A stretch of 64,000 bases of DNA from Pseudoduganella dura (GTDB lineage Bacteria; Pseudomonadota; Gammaproteobacteria; Burkholderiales; Burkholderiaceae_D). Shown piece by piece: positions 52,714 to 60,309 of the stretch (its first letter is position 1; each line of letters opens with the position of its first letter). The notes below the pieces were generated by a model. The model did not search any database, was not told the origin of the DNA, and worked only from the letters and a program-made list of their open reading frames with translations. The stretch is from NCBI RefSeq assembly GCF_009727155.1, contig NZ_WNWM01000002.1, positions 2,914,001 through 2,978,000 on the forward strand, read 5' to 3'. A program made the translations under genes and the position numbers.

Positions 52714-53310
52714 ATGGAAAAACGTACGTTCCTGGCCGCGCTGGCGGGTACCGGCGTGGCAAGCGCCGGAGCGGCACTGGCTGCCCCGGCACTCGCCGCG
52801 CCGAAGAACACCAGCCGCGGTCCCACGCTGCTGACGGTCACGGGCGCGGTCCCGCAAGCCAATCGCGGCAAGTTCGACCCGGTGGCGGACCAGATGATGT
52901 TCAAGCAGAAGCTGTCGTTCGACAAGGCGTGGGCGTTCGACTACGCGGCCCTGGCCGCGCTGCCGGCGCTGACGATCCGGCCCACGCTGGAATACGACAG
53001 CAAGGTGCATGCGCTGTCCGGCCCGCTGTTGACGGATGTGCTGAAGGCGGCCGGCGCCGCCGTCGCCGACGGCACCCGCATCACGCTGCGCGCGGTGGAC
53101 GGCTATGCGGCATCGATCACCGGCGCTCAGGCGCGCAGCCAGCGGTTCATCGTGGCGACGCGGATGGATGGCGCACCGATGGCGCTTGGCGGCCTGGGCC
53201 CGCTGTGGGCGCTCTACGATGCGGACCGGGTACCCGAAATGGCGGCAAGACCCGTGGCCGAGCGCTTCGGCTCGTGCCCATGGGCCCTGTATCACATCGA
53301 TGTAGCGTAA
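52714..53310 (+). CDS. Exported molybdopterin-dependent oxidoreductase-like protein
   Basis: A 198-residue protein with a twin-arginine-like but Lys-Arg signal (MEKRTFLAALAGTGVASAG, Ala-rich cleavage region near 30). A small domain resembling the molybdopterin fold of sulfite-oxidase-like proteins follows, seen in VHALSGPLLTDVLKAAGA, ITLRAVDGYAASI and GGLGPLWALYDAD. No clear cofactor cysteine is present. A strong AAGGAGG site fixes the start. Family assignment is moderate. The pairing with alkB is divergent and may be chance. Confidence 0.65.
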   Translation: MEKRTFLAALAGTGVASAGAALAAPALAAPKNTSRGPTLLTVTGAVPQANRGKFDPVADQMMFKQKLSFDKAWAFDYAALAALPALTIRPTLEYDSKVHALSGPLLTDVLKAAGAAVADGTRITLRAVDGYAASITGAQARSQRFIVATRMDGAPMALGGLGPLWALYDADRVPEMAARPVAERFGSCPWALYHIDVA

Positions 53311-53316
53311 CTTGCG

Positions 53317-53679
53317 TCAGGCGTAAGCTTCGGCCAGCGACATGACACGCGGCGTGAACGTGATGCCCACGCCGCCGAAGATCGCGGTGATCTGCGCCAT
53401 GTTGGCTTCGCACTCTTCCAGCTTCCATCCCTTGAACAGGTCGGTGCCATCCTTGTGGAAATGCAGGTCGAGCACCTTGCCCCGGTCCTTGTGGGTGTAG
53501 GCGGAGCTGTGGGTTTGCTGGAAGCCGGCGGCAGCCAGGGCTTCGAGCACGCCGGCCGGCGGGTTGGCCGGATCGGTTGCCAGGTAGACGCCATAGGTCT
53601 TGCCAGGCGGTTTGGCGGCGATATCGACTTCATAGATGCCGGGCGCCTTGGTCACGGTCGTGGACTTCAGAAATAACAT
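53317..53679 (-). CDS. Hypothetical protein
   Basis: A 120-residue soluble protein starting MLFLKSTTVTKAPG, with AAGGGA 6 nt before the ATG. Gly-, Lys- and Phe-containing segments (IYEVDIAAKPPGKTYGVYLATDP and VLDLHFHKDGTDLFKGW) suggest a beta-rich fold, but I recognise no family. A second in-frame ATG 24 codons upstream lacks a ribosome site. It ends 6 bp from the end of the convergent molybdopterin-type gene. Confidence 0.55.
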   Translation of the reverse strand: MLFLKSTTVTKAPGIYEVDIAAKPPGKTYGVYLATDPANPPAGVLEALAAAGFQQTHSSAYTHKDRGKVLDLHFHKDGTDLFKGWKLEECEANMAQITAIFGGVGITFTPRVMSLAEAYA

Positions 53680-53868
53680 AACGATCCCTTGTCCGGCGCG
53701 GCGCCGGGCGATAAGCGGTAAAAGAGGATCTAGCTTATTGCCTTCAGCCAATTTTGTCGATCATCCTGACGTATTTTTGCTGTAGCGCAACGCTTTTACG
53801 CCGAGGCGACAAGATTGCGTTCCGGTTAATCTGGTATGGATGCCCACCGAAGGCGCCTGTCCTTGGCG

Positions 53869-53924
53869 CTTGGGCTTGGGCTTGGGCTTGGGCTTGCGCT
53901 TGGGCTTGGGCTTGGTGTTGGGGC
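53869..53924. repeat. Hexanucleotide tandem repeat (GGGCTT)n
   Basis: About nine copies of GGGCTT with two GCGCTT variants and one degenerate unit abut the stop codon of the DUF2520 gene at 53925. On the minus strand it reads AAGCCC repeats, which would encode Lys-Pro if the stop were lost. Confidence 0.85.
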
Positions 53925-54743
53925 TTAGCGTTTCCTTGCCGCCAGCGCGGCCGTGGGCGGCACCAACGCGCCGTACAGGTTGCCGGTATCGGCATCCCAT
54001 GCCGATACCGCGGCCTGCTGCCGCTGCACGGTCGCGTAATCGCCGCGCGCCACCGGGCCGGACAATGCCCCAGCGGCCCCCATCCGGAACACGTTCGACA
54101 GCGATTCCTGCGCCAGTGGCCGCGCCAGCTCGCGCGCCACGTCTTCCGGGATGCCGGCTGCCTGCCAGGCACGCAGCGCGGCGTCGAGCACGGTGACCAG
54201 GTAATTGCTCGCGAACACGGCCGCGGCGTGATAAACCGTCTTGGCCGCAGGGTCGATCGGCACGGGCCGGGCGCCGATCGCCTCCAGGGCCGGCGACAGC
54301 CGTGCCAGCGCCCCGGCCTCGCCCTCAATGCCGCAATACGTGCCGGCAAAGGCCGCCACGACGGCTTCGGGATCGGCAAAGCTGCGAATCGGGTGCACGC
54401 TCGCCACCAGCGCACCGGCCTGCCGCGCCGCCTCCAGCGCTCCCGAGGCCAGCGCGCCGCTGCAGTGGAACACGATGGCGCCTTCCAGCGGCCGGCTGGT
54501 GGCCAGTGCCGCGCAGGCGGGAACGATCTGGTCGTCCGTCACGGCCAGCATGTAGACATCCGCCTCGGGCAACGCCGCGGCATCGACGACGGGAACGCCG
54601 GCACCGATGAAGGCCACGCCGCGCCGGGCCGACGCCGGCGAGCGCGCCAGCACGCCCGCCACGTCGAACACGCCGGCGTCATGCCACAACCGCCCCAGTG
54701 CACGGCCCACATGCCCGGCGCCGACGATGGACAGCCTGCGCAT
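53925..54743 (-). CDS. Rossmann-like and DUF2520 domain protein
   Basis: A 272-residue NAD(P)-binding protein related to 6-phosphogluconate/pyrroline-carboxylate reductase-like folds. The nucleotide motif is GAGHVGRALG at residues 8-17. HCSGALASGAL near 95-105 and SVHPIRSFADP near 113-123 are DUF2520 features. No reaction is firmly established for the family. Its start overlaps the DUF924 stop by one base, so the two are translationally coupled. A hexanucleotide repeat follows its stop directly. Confidence 0.87.
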   Translation of the reverse strand: MRRLSIVGAGHVGRALGRLWHDAGVFDVAGVLARSPASARRGVAFIGAGVPVVDAAALPEADVYMLAVTDDQIVPACAALATSRPLEGAIVFHCSGALASGALEAARQAGALVASVHPIRSFADPEAVVAAFAGTYCGIEGEAGALARLSPALEAIGARPVPIDPAAKTVYHAAAVFASNYLVTVLDAALRAWQAAGIPEDVARELARPLAQESLSNVFRMGAAGALSGPVARGDYATVQRQQAAVSAWDADTGNLYGALVPPTAALAARKR

Positions 54744-55327
54744 CAGAATCCCGATCCCGGCTGCCGCAGGAACTCCACCTCGTCGGGCGTGGACGTGCGG
54801 CCGAGGATCTCGTTGCGGTGCGGGAAGCGGCCGAATTTCCGGATCACGTCACGGTGGCGCTTCGCGAAATCGAACATGCTTTCGAAGCCCGTGCTGCCGG
54901 CGGCCAGCTTGTCGAACAGGATCACCGAACGATCCTGCATCGACAGGTTCTCGGCATGCTCGAACGGCATGAACGAGAAGGCGCGCTGCACCGGTGGCAG
55001 TGTCTGGTTCGCGCCGGAATTGTCGATCGCGAGCGCGGCCTCCAGCGCCAGCGAATCGCCGGCAAACGCCTTCGGCGTGCCGCGGTAGATGTTGCGCGTA
55101 AACTGATCCAGCACCAGGATGCGCGCGAGCGCGCCTTGGGTACCTTCGTCGTCCCACTGGCGCAGGCCGCCGGCCAGCGCATCCTCGACCGCGTCGCCGA
55201 AGTGCCCGAACACGGCGCGGTCGAACGCGTCATCCTTGCGGAACCATTCCGGCCGCTGCGTGTTGTGGCCCTTCACGCCGATCGGCAGGAACCAGAAATC
55301 CAGTACGTCTTGCGATGTGACGAGCAT
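54743..55327 (-). CDS. DUF924 family protein
   Basis: A 194-residue all-helical (TPR-like) protein with the family marks VLDFWFLP, RILVLDQFTRNIYRGTPKAF and FMPFEHAENLSMQD. The function is unknown. I chose the ATG at 55327. A TTG four codons upstream has no advantage. It is coupled with the DUF2520 gene downstream, and two REP-like palindromes lie between it and mgtC. Confidence 0.87.
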   Translation of the reverse strand: MLVTSQDVLDFWFLPIGVKGHNTQRPEWFRKDDAFDRAVFGHFGDAVEDALAGGLRQWDDEGTQGALARILVLDQFTRNIYRGTPKAFAGDSLALEAALAIDNSGANQTLPPVQRAFSFMPFEHAENLSMQDRSVILFDKLAAGSTGFESMFDFAKRHRDVIRKFGRFPHRNEILGRTSTPDEVEFLRQPGSGF

Positions 55328-55341
55328 GATGTTTCCCAAAG

Positions 55342-55417
55342 TTTCCTCAAACCGGGGTCAGACCCCAAGAACAGGAAATATTTCCTGAAACTGGGGTCTG
55401 ACCCCGGTGTGCGGCAA
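55342..55417. repeat. Pair of REP-like palindromes, GGGGTCAGACCCC family (copies 4 and 5)
   Basis: Two units (55342-55378 with GGGGTCAGACCCC, and 55381-55417 with GGGGTCTGACCCC, the inverse centre), both starting TTTCCT. The spacing and TTTCCT head match the pair at 38011-38087. Confidence 0.85.
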
Positions 55418-55471
55418 TATCAGTTGCAGGCTTCGGTCGCGGGCGCCGATTGCTTGCGTCAGTTACGTGCT

Positions 55472-56212
55472 TCAGTTGCGTGCATGCGTGAGCTGGAACC
55501 CGTCCACGCCCTCGTAGTGCGCCATCTCGGCGGCCAGCGTGCCGAACGGGGCGCCGCTGCGCTTGCTGTGGGCAAGCGCCACGAAACGCCATTCCATCCG
55601 CCCGCCTTCCAGCGCGATCATCAGCGAGCCGCCGGCGATCTCGTAACCGCGCTCGGTTGCCATGCGGCGCAACGCATCTTCCGAAGGCTGGTAGCCCGGC
55701 TTGAAGCGCAGCGTGATCGCGATCGCGTGCCGCGACGGCAGCCAGGCTTCGATCCGCGACAGGTAGATCATCACCACCGCCGACAGCAGCGCCAGCCCCA
55801 TCGCCGCGGCATAGAAGCCCACGCCGACGAGGATGCCGATCACGGACGATGCCCAGATCGACGCCGCCGTCGTCAGCCCGCTGATGTTGAACCCCTCGCG
55901 CATGATGACCCCGGCCCCCAGGAAACCGATGCCGGTCACGATGCCCTGTACCACGCGGGTCGGATCGGTACCGACCAGCGCCGTCATGTGCCCGCCGAAC
56001 CAGTGCTCCGGGTAGCCGCCGATCACCGTCAGCGCGGCCGATGCCATGCATACGAGGCCATACGTGCGCATGCCGGCCGCGCGGCCGTGATACGAGCGCT
56101 CGTACCCGACCAGCATGCCGAGCAGCAGCGCGCCCAGCAGGTTCAGGAAGATCACGCCGTTCGTCAGCAGCTCCGTGGACGACCAGTACGCCCCCAGCAT
56201 GTCGAGCGTCAT
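55472..56212 (-). CDS. MgtC/SapB family membrane protein
   Basis: A 246-residue inner-membrane protein with five hydrophobic segments in the first 150 residues. They include FLNLLGALLLGMLVGYERSY and the MgtC signature VQGIVTGIGFLGAGVIMREG. The C-terminal 85 residues form a soluble ACT-like domain. MgtC proteins help survival in low magnesium and in macrophages by an indirect effect on ATP synthase or membrane potential. Many environmental bacteria carry them without virulence. It is followed by an 87-residue hypothetical gene on the same strand. Confidence 0.92.
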   Translation of the reverse strand: MTLDMLGAYWSSTELLTNGVIFLNLLGALLLGMLVGYERSYHGRAAGMRTYGLVCMASAALTVIGGYPEHWFGGHMTALVGTDPTRVVQGIVTGIGFLGAGVIMREGFNISGLTTAASIWASSVIGILVGVGFYAAAMGLALLSAVVMIYLSRIEAWLPSRHAIAITLRFKPGYQPSEDALRRMATERGYEIAGGSLMIALEGGRMEWRFVALAHSKRSGAPFGTLAAEMAHYEGVDGFQLTHARN

Positions 56213-56213
56213 G

Positions 56214-56477
56214 TCAGGCTTTCGGCGGTTTCTTCGTCAGCTGTTTTTCGAATGCCACGTCGAGCTTGCTGATGCGCCTCGGCGTCTGCGGCCCCTGCGC
56301 ATTGACGAAGGCGACGAACTCGTCGAGCTCCATCGGCGGGCACAGCGGCGGCTGGCCCGGTCCTTCGGTCAGGAAGAAATGGCCGCTGCCGGTGATCGAC
56401 ATCGACCAGCCCTGGTTGCCGCTGCGCAGCTTGAGCCGGTCGACTGCATTGGATGCCCTGGTGGAACGGCTGCTCAT
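56214..56477 (-). CDS. Small hypothetical protein coupled to aminopeptidase P
   Basis: An 87-residue protein with a basic N-terminus (SSRSTRASNAVDRLKLRSG), a middle part SMSITGSGHFFLTEGPGQPPLC and a basic Lys-rich tail. No family is recognised. The ATG overlaps the stop of the aminopeptidase gene by 4 bp, so it is translated in the same unit. The length and neighbourhood support a real gene, the function is unknown. Confidence 0.6.
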   Translation of the reverse strand: MSSRSTRASNAVDRLKLRSGNQGWSMSITGSGHFFLTEGPGQPPLCPPMELDEFVAFVNAQGPQTPRRISKLDVAFEKQLTKKPPKA

Positions 56478-58291
56478 AATGCCCTGGTCCTCTCGTTGAG
56501 CCACGCGAGCGCCTCGCCCGTCACCAGCGGTGCCAGGCGTTCGCGCACGGTGGCGTGGTAATCGTTCAGCCATGCGATCTCGTCGTCGCGCAGGAGCGCC
56601 CGGTCGATGCAACGCGTGTCGATCGGGCATAGCGTAAGTGTCTCGAAGCGCAGGAATTCGCCGAATTCCGTCGTGAGATCAAGCCGGTTCAGCACCAGGT
56701 TCTCGATCCGGATGCCCCACTTGCCGGGCCGGTAGATGCCCGGCTCGATCGACGTGATCATGCCCGGTTCCATCGCCGTGTGCGGTTCCGGCATCAGCGA
56801 CGGCGTGATCGCATGCGGCCCTTCGTGCACGTTCAGGAAGAAGCCCACGCCGTGGCCCGTGCCGTGGCCAAAATCCACGCCGGCCGCCCAGATCGGCGCG
56901 CGCGCGATCGCATCGAGCAGCGGCGCCTTGGTGCCGCGCGGGAAGCGGGTGGCGGACAGCGCCATCATCCCCTTCAGCACCAGCGTGAAATCGCGCCGCT
57001 GCTCCGCCGTGATGTCGCCCACCGGCACCACGCGCGTGATGTCCGTGGTGCCGCCGGGGTACTGGCCGCCGGAATCGATCAGCAGCAGGCCGTCGCCGGC
57101 GATGACGGCGCAACCCTCTTCGGTGGCGCGGTAATGCATGATCGCGCCGTTCGACTGGAACCCCGCGATCGTGCCGAAGCTGGGACTGACGAAGCCGGGC
57201 CGGCGCGCCCGTGCGGCTGTAATGTGGCGATCGATGTCGACCTCGTTCAGCGGCACCTCGCCACGGCGTGCCAGCGCGCCCTCCAGCCAGCTGAAGAACT
57301 CGCACAGCGCGGCGCCATCCTGTTCCATCGTGGCCCGCACGTGCGCCGCCTCGGCCTCGGTCTTGCGCGACTTGGCGAAGGTGGTCGGGTTGATCGCTTC
57401 CACCACTTTCACGTGGCCGGGCACCGCCGCGCGCGTGCCGTGCGTGATGCGACGCGGGTCGAGCAGCAGCACGGTGCCGGGTGCCAGGTCGGCCAGCGCG
57501 GTGGCGGCACGCTCGTACGGTGCGACGGTGACGCCGTCCGCCGTGAGCCTCGCCGCCAGCGATGGCTTTATTTTGCCGTCGGCCACGAACAGCGTGGCAT
57601 GTTCCGGACCGATCAGCGCATGCGATACGAAGACAGGGTTGAAGTTGACATCCGATCCGCGCAGGTTGAACAGCCAGGCGATATCGTCCAGCGTGGAGAT
57701 CAGGTGCCGGTCGGCGCCCTGCTCCTTCATCGCGGCGTGCACCGCCGCCAGCTTGTCATGGCGCGACGTGGCGGCATACGGCGCAGCGTGTTCGTACACG
57801 GGATCGTGCGGCAGGCCCGGGCGATCGCGCCATACTTCATCGAGCAGGTCGATGTCCGTACGCAGCACAACCCCTTTCGCGTCGAGCGCGCCCTGCAGCA
57901 TCCGGGCGATGGCCAGTCCCAGCACGGTGCCGTCGACGGCCGCCGTCTGCCCCGCCTGCAGCGTGGCGGCCAGCCAGCCCACGTATTCGGTGCTCGCGCC
58001 GGACGCGATCTTCATCAGCGCGATGCCGGTGCCGGCCAGTTCCGTTTCGGCCTGCGTCCAGTAGCGGCCGTCGGTCCACACGCCGGCGAAGTCCTGCATG
58101 GCGATGAACGTGCCGACCGACCCGGTGAAGCCGGAAAGCCACTCGCGCCCTTTCCAGCGCGGCGGCAGGTATTCGGACAGGTGCGGATCGGACGACGGCA
58201 CGATGACGGCATCGATGCCGTGGCGGCGCATGGCCTGGCGCAGTGCGGCGAGGCGGTCGGCGATGAGAGTGGCGGCTGTGGTGGTGGACAT
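56474..58291 (-). CDS. Xaa-Pro aminopeptidase (aminopeptidase P, M24B)
   Basis: A 605-residue cytoplasmic metallopeptidase that removes the N-terminal residue before proline. It has two creatinase-like N-terminal domains and a C-terminal pita-bread domain. Metal ligands are visible in LLIDSGGQYPGGTTDITR, FGHGTGHGVGFFLNVHEGP and SIEPGIY, with the last Glu near IENLVLNRL. The long three-domain form is common in bacteria and eukaryotes. I use the ATG at 58291 (MSTTTAAT). An upstream in-frame start would add six residues. Confidence 0.93.
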   Translation of the reverse strand: MSTTTAATLIADRLAALRQAMRRHGIDAVIVPSSDPHLSEYLPPRWKGREWLSGFTGSVGTFIAMQDFAGVWTDGRYWTQAETELAGTGIALMKIASGASTEYVGWLAATLQAGQTAAVDGTVLGLAIARMLQGALDAKGVVLRTDIDLLDEVWRDRPGLPHDPVYEHAAPYAATSRHDKLAAVHAAMKEQGADRHLISTLDDIAWLFNLRGSDVNFNPVFVSHALIGPEHATLFVADGKIKPSLAARLTADGVTVAPYERAATALADLAPGTVLLLDPRRITHGTRAAVPGHVKVVEAINPTTFAKSRKTEAEAAHVRATMEQDGAALCEFFSWLEGALARRGEVPLNEVDIDRHITAARARRPGFVSPSFGTIAGFQSNGAIMHYRATEEGCAVIAGDGLLLIDSGGQYPGGTTDITRVVPVGDITAEQRRDFTLVLKGMMALSATRFPRGTKAPLLDAIARAPIWAAGVDFGHGTGHGVGFFLNVHEGPHAITPSLMPEPHTAMEPGMITSIEPGIYRPGKWGIRIENLVLNRLDLTTEFGEFLRFETLTLCPIDTRCIDRALLRDDEIAWLNDYHATVRERLAPLVTGEALAWLNERTRAL

Positions 58292-58352
58292 GGCGGGTAT
58301 CAGTGGCACACGAAGAAGTACACGTGGCCGAATGATACCGCGCAGCCGCTCA

Positions 58353-59354
58353 TCAGTGCAGCACCTGCGGCGCGGCGTGATGCGTGGTCAGCTGAAAGTC
58401 CATATGCGGACGGTCGTGGGTGATGTCGCCGACGGCGCGCACGATGTCGTCCTGCGCCACGTAATGCAGCATGTGGCCGGCATCCTGCACCGAGTGCAAC
58501 TGGCTTTGCAGCAGTTCGCGGTGCAGCCGCTCGGCGTTGTGGCCGGGGTTGGCGATCTTGTCGCCGGTGCCGGTGAAGATCGTGACGGGCATCGTGATCT
58601 CGGCATAGCGATCGCGCAGGTTCGCGGCGGCAGGTACCATCAGTACCGATTCCGCGCTGGAAGCGCGCAACTGCGACGGCCGCAGCGACAGCCACTTCGG
58701 CCAGCGCTTGAAGCTCTCGGCGACGGGCTGCGGACTGAACACTTTCTTGACCAGCCCCGACCACAGCAAACGCGAGACCAGCGGTGAAATCGTGAAACGG
58801 ATCACGTCGCCCAGCACCGGGATGGCGGGGCCTGCCATCAGCGCCACGTCCAGCCGCGGACTCGGGTAGTAATAGCCACCCATCAGCACGAGGCCGTTTA
58901 CGAGGCCCGGGTTGTCCATGGCCATCGCCAGCGCTACCAGCGTGCCCCAGGAATGGCCCACCACCACGGCCTGGTCGACATGCAACTGCCGCAGTGCCTT
59001 GCCCAGCAATGCGGCCTGCTCCGGCGGCGTCCACACCGTGCTGCGCGGGCGGTCGCTGTAGCCGAAGCCGGGGCGATCGAAGGCGATCACCGTATGCTCG
59101 CGCGCCAGCATGTCGATCAGGCCGGACAGTTCGAAATCGAGCGACGTGGCGCCATTGCCGTGGAGTAGTACGACGGCGGGACCGGCTCCCCGCCGGACGT
59201 AATGGAGCCGCACGCCATCGACGGTGACGAATTCCCCGGTGGGCGGATTTTCCGCCTCGGCCTGCTTCGTCTTGCTTCGTACCACGACGTAGGCGGCCGC
59301 CAGCGCAGCTGCCGCTGCCGCCCACGCCGTTTGTTTTTTACTTAGTTGCAACAT
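58353..59354 (-). CDS. Membrane-anchored alpha/beta hydrolase
   Basis: A 333-residue hydrolase with an N-terminal membrane anchor (about residues 8-27, [16 protein letters not shown]). The domain has oxyanion HGNGATS, nucleophile Ser in VVGHSWGTL, the Asp in FTGTGDKIANPG and His in DAGHMLHY. AGGAG 7 nt before the ATG fixes the start. The substrate is unknown, possibly a lipid-like ester. The last 20 residues are His-rich (THHAAPQVLH). Confidence 0.87.
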   Translation of the reverse strand: MLQLSKKQTAWAAAAAALAAAYVVVRSKTKQAEAENPPTGEFVTVDGVRLHYVRRGAGPAVVLLHGNGATSLDFELSGLIDMLAREHTVIAFDRPGFGYSDRPRSTVWTPPEQAALLGKALRQLHVDQAVVVGHSWGTLVALAMAMDNPGLVNGLVLMGGYYYPSPRLDVALMAGPAIPVLGDVIRFTISPLVSRLLWSGLVKKVFSPQPVAESFKRWPKWLSLRPSQLRASSAESVLMVPAAANLRDRYAEITMPVTIFTGTGDKIANPGHNAERLHRELLQSQLHSVQDAGHMLHYVAQDDIVRAVGDITHDRPHMDFQLTTHHAAPQVLH

Positions 59355-59489
59355 GAAAAGCTCCTGGATTAACCGTGTCTGCACACAGGCTAAGGCAGGA
59401 ACCAGATGCCATTTGTTAAGGGACTAACACAGAACAACAATCACTTTCAACGCAATTGCAAGCGCAAACGAGCACGCATTTGCGCGCTA

Positions 59490-60182
59490 TCAAGCATGTG
59501 CGTCGAACCGCCGCAGCCCTTCCAGGTCGAGAATCCGGATGCCGCCATAGTCGACGCGCAACAAACCTTCCCGCTCCAGCACCTGCAGCGCCTGGTTGGC
59601 ACGCTGGCGCGACGCGCCGGACAGCAGCCCCACCTCTTCCTGCGAGATCTGCACCAGCCGCTCGCTGCCGGGATACAGGTGGGTATTGAACAGGGAGGCG
59701 AGGCAGCGGGCCACGCGTGTGTCGGGGTCGAGCAGACGTTCGTGCTCGACCATGCCGATGAACTGGCCCAGCCGTTCGTTCAGCTGCATCAGCAGGAAAC
59801 GGGTAAACGGCAGGCTGCCTTCAAGCAGCCAGTGGAACGTTTCGGCCGGCATGCGGGCGATACGGCTGTCGCGCAGCGCCATCGCATCGTACTTGCGCCG
59901 CTCGTCCTTCAGCAGCGACCCTTCGCCGAACCAGCCGCCGGGCGGCACGCCGGTGAAGGTCACGCTCTTGCCGGATGGCGAGAAGTTGTTCATCTTGACC
60001 ATGCCGGCCACGATGCCCACCCAGTTGTCGACGACTTCTCCCTTGCGGCAGACATAACCGCCCTTCGGCACGAATACTTCGAACGTGGTGGCCTCCACTC
60101 GCGCCATCTGTTCGGCCGTCAATGCCTGCGCCCACAGCGCGCCGCGCAATGCTTCGTTCAGGCTGGGAACCTTGTCATTCAT
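59490..60182 (-). CDS. Crp/Fnr family transcriptional regulator
   Basis: A 230-residue regulator with an N-terminal cyclic-nucleotide-type beta domain (about 25-145, with GGYVCRKGEVVDNWVGIVAGMV and PPGGWFGEGSLL). A C-terminal winged helix follows, with the recognition helix in EEVGLLSGASRQRANQALQVLE. Only one Cys lies in the N-terminal half, so it is not an oxygen-sensing iron-sulfur FNR. The ligand is unknown. It is divergent from the acyl-CoA ligase/Liv operon across 127 bp that contain a TTGTC-N8-GACAA dyad, suggesting it regulates that operon. Confidence 0.9.
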   Translation of the reverse strand: MNDKVPSLNEALRGALWAQALTAEQMARVEATTFEVFVPKGGYVCRKGEVVDNWVGIVAGMVKMNNFSPSGKSVTFTGVPPGGWFGEGSLLKDERRKYDAMALRDSRIARMPAETFHWLLEGSLPFTRFLLMQLNERLGQFIGMVEHERLLDPDTRVARCLASLFNTHLYPGSERLVQISQEEVGLLSGASRQRANQALQVLEREGLLRVDYGGIRILDLEGLRRFDAHA

Positions 60183-60212
60183 TTTGCATCGCACCATCGA
60201 AAGTGGGAGTGA

Positions 60213-60230
60213 TTGTCTTCCAAACGACAA
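60213..60230. promoter_or_regulatory. Candidate Crp/Fnr-type dyad between regulator and ligase operon
   Basis: TTGTC-TTCCAAAC-GACAA is a perfect 5-bp inverted repeat with an 8-bp spacer, about 30 bp from the regulator ATG. It is the only such dyad I see in the gap. It is a guess that the divergent regulator binds it. Confidence 0.35.
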
Positions 60231-60309
60231 CCACCAGGGGGCATCGCAGTTATTATCATTGCATAAAAAAGCGCGTCTCAAACACCCTGCTTCAGAATGG
60301 GAGACACTG

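Noticed and set aside
53869..53924. The hexanucleotide repeat as a CRISPR or coding repeat
   Set aside because: The unit is only 6 bp with no spacers, and the stop codon lies before it.
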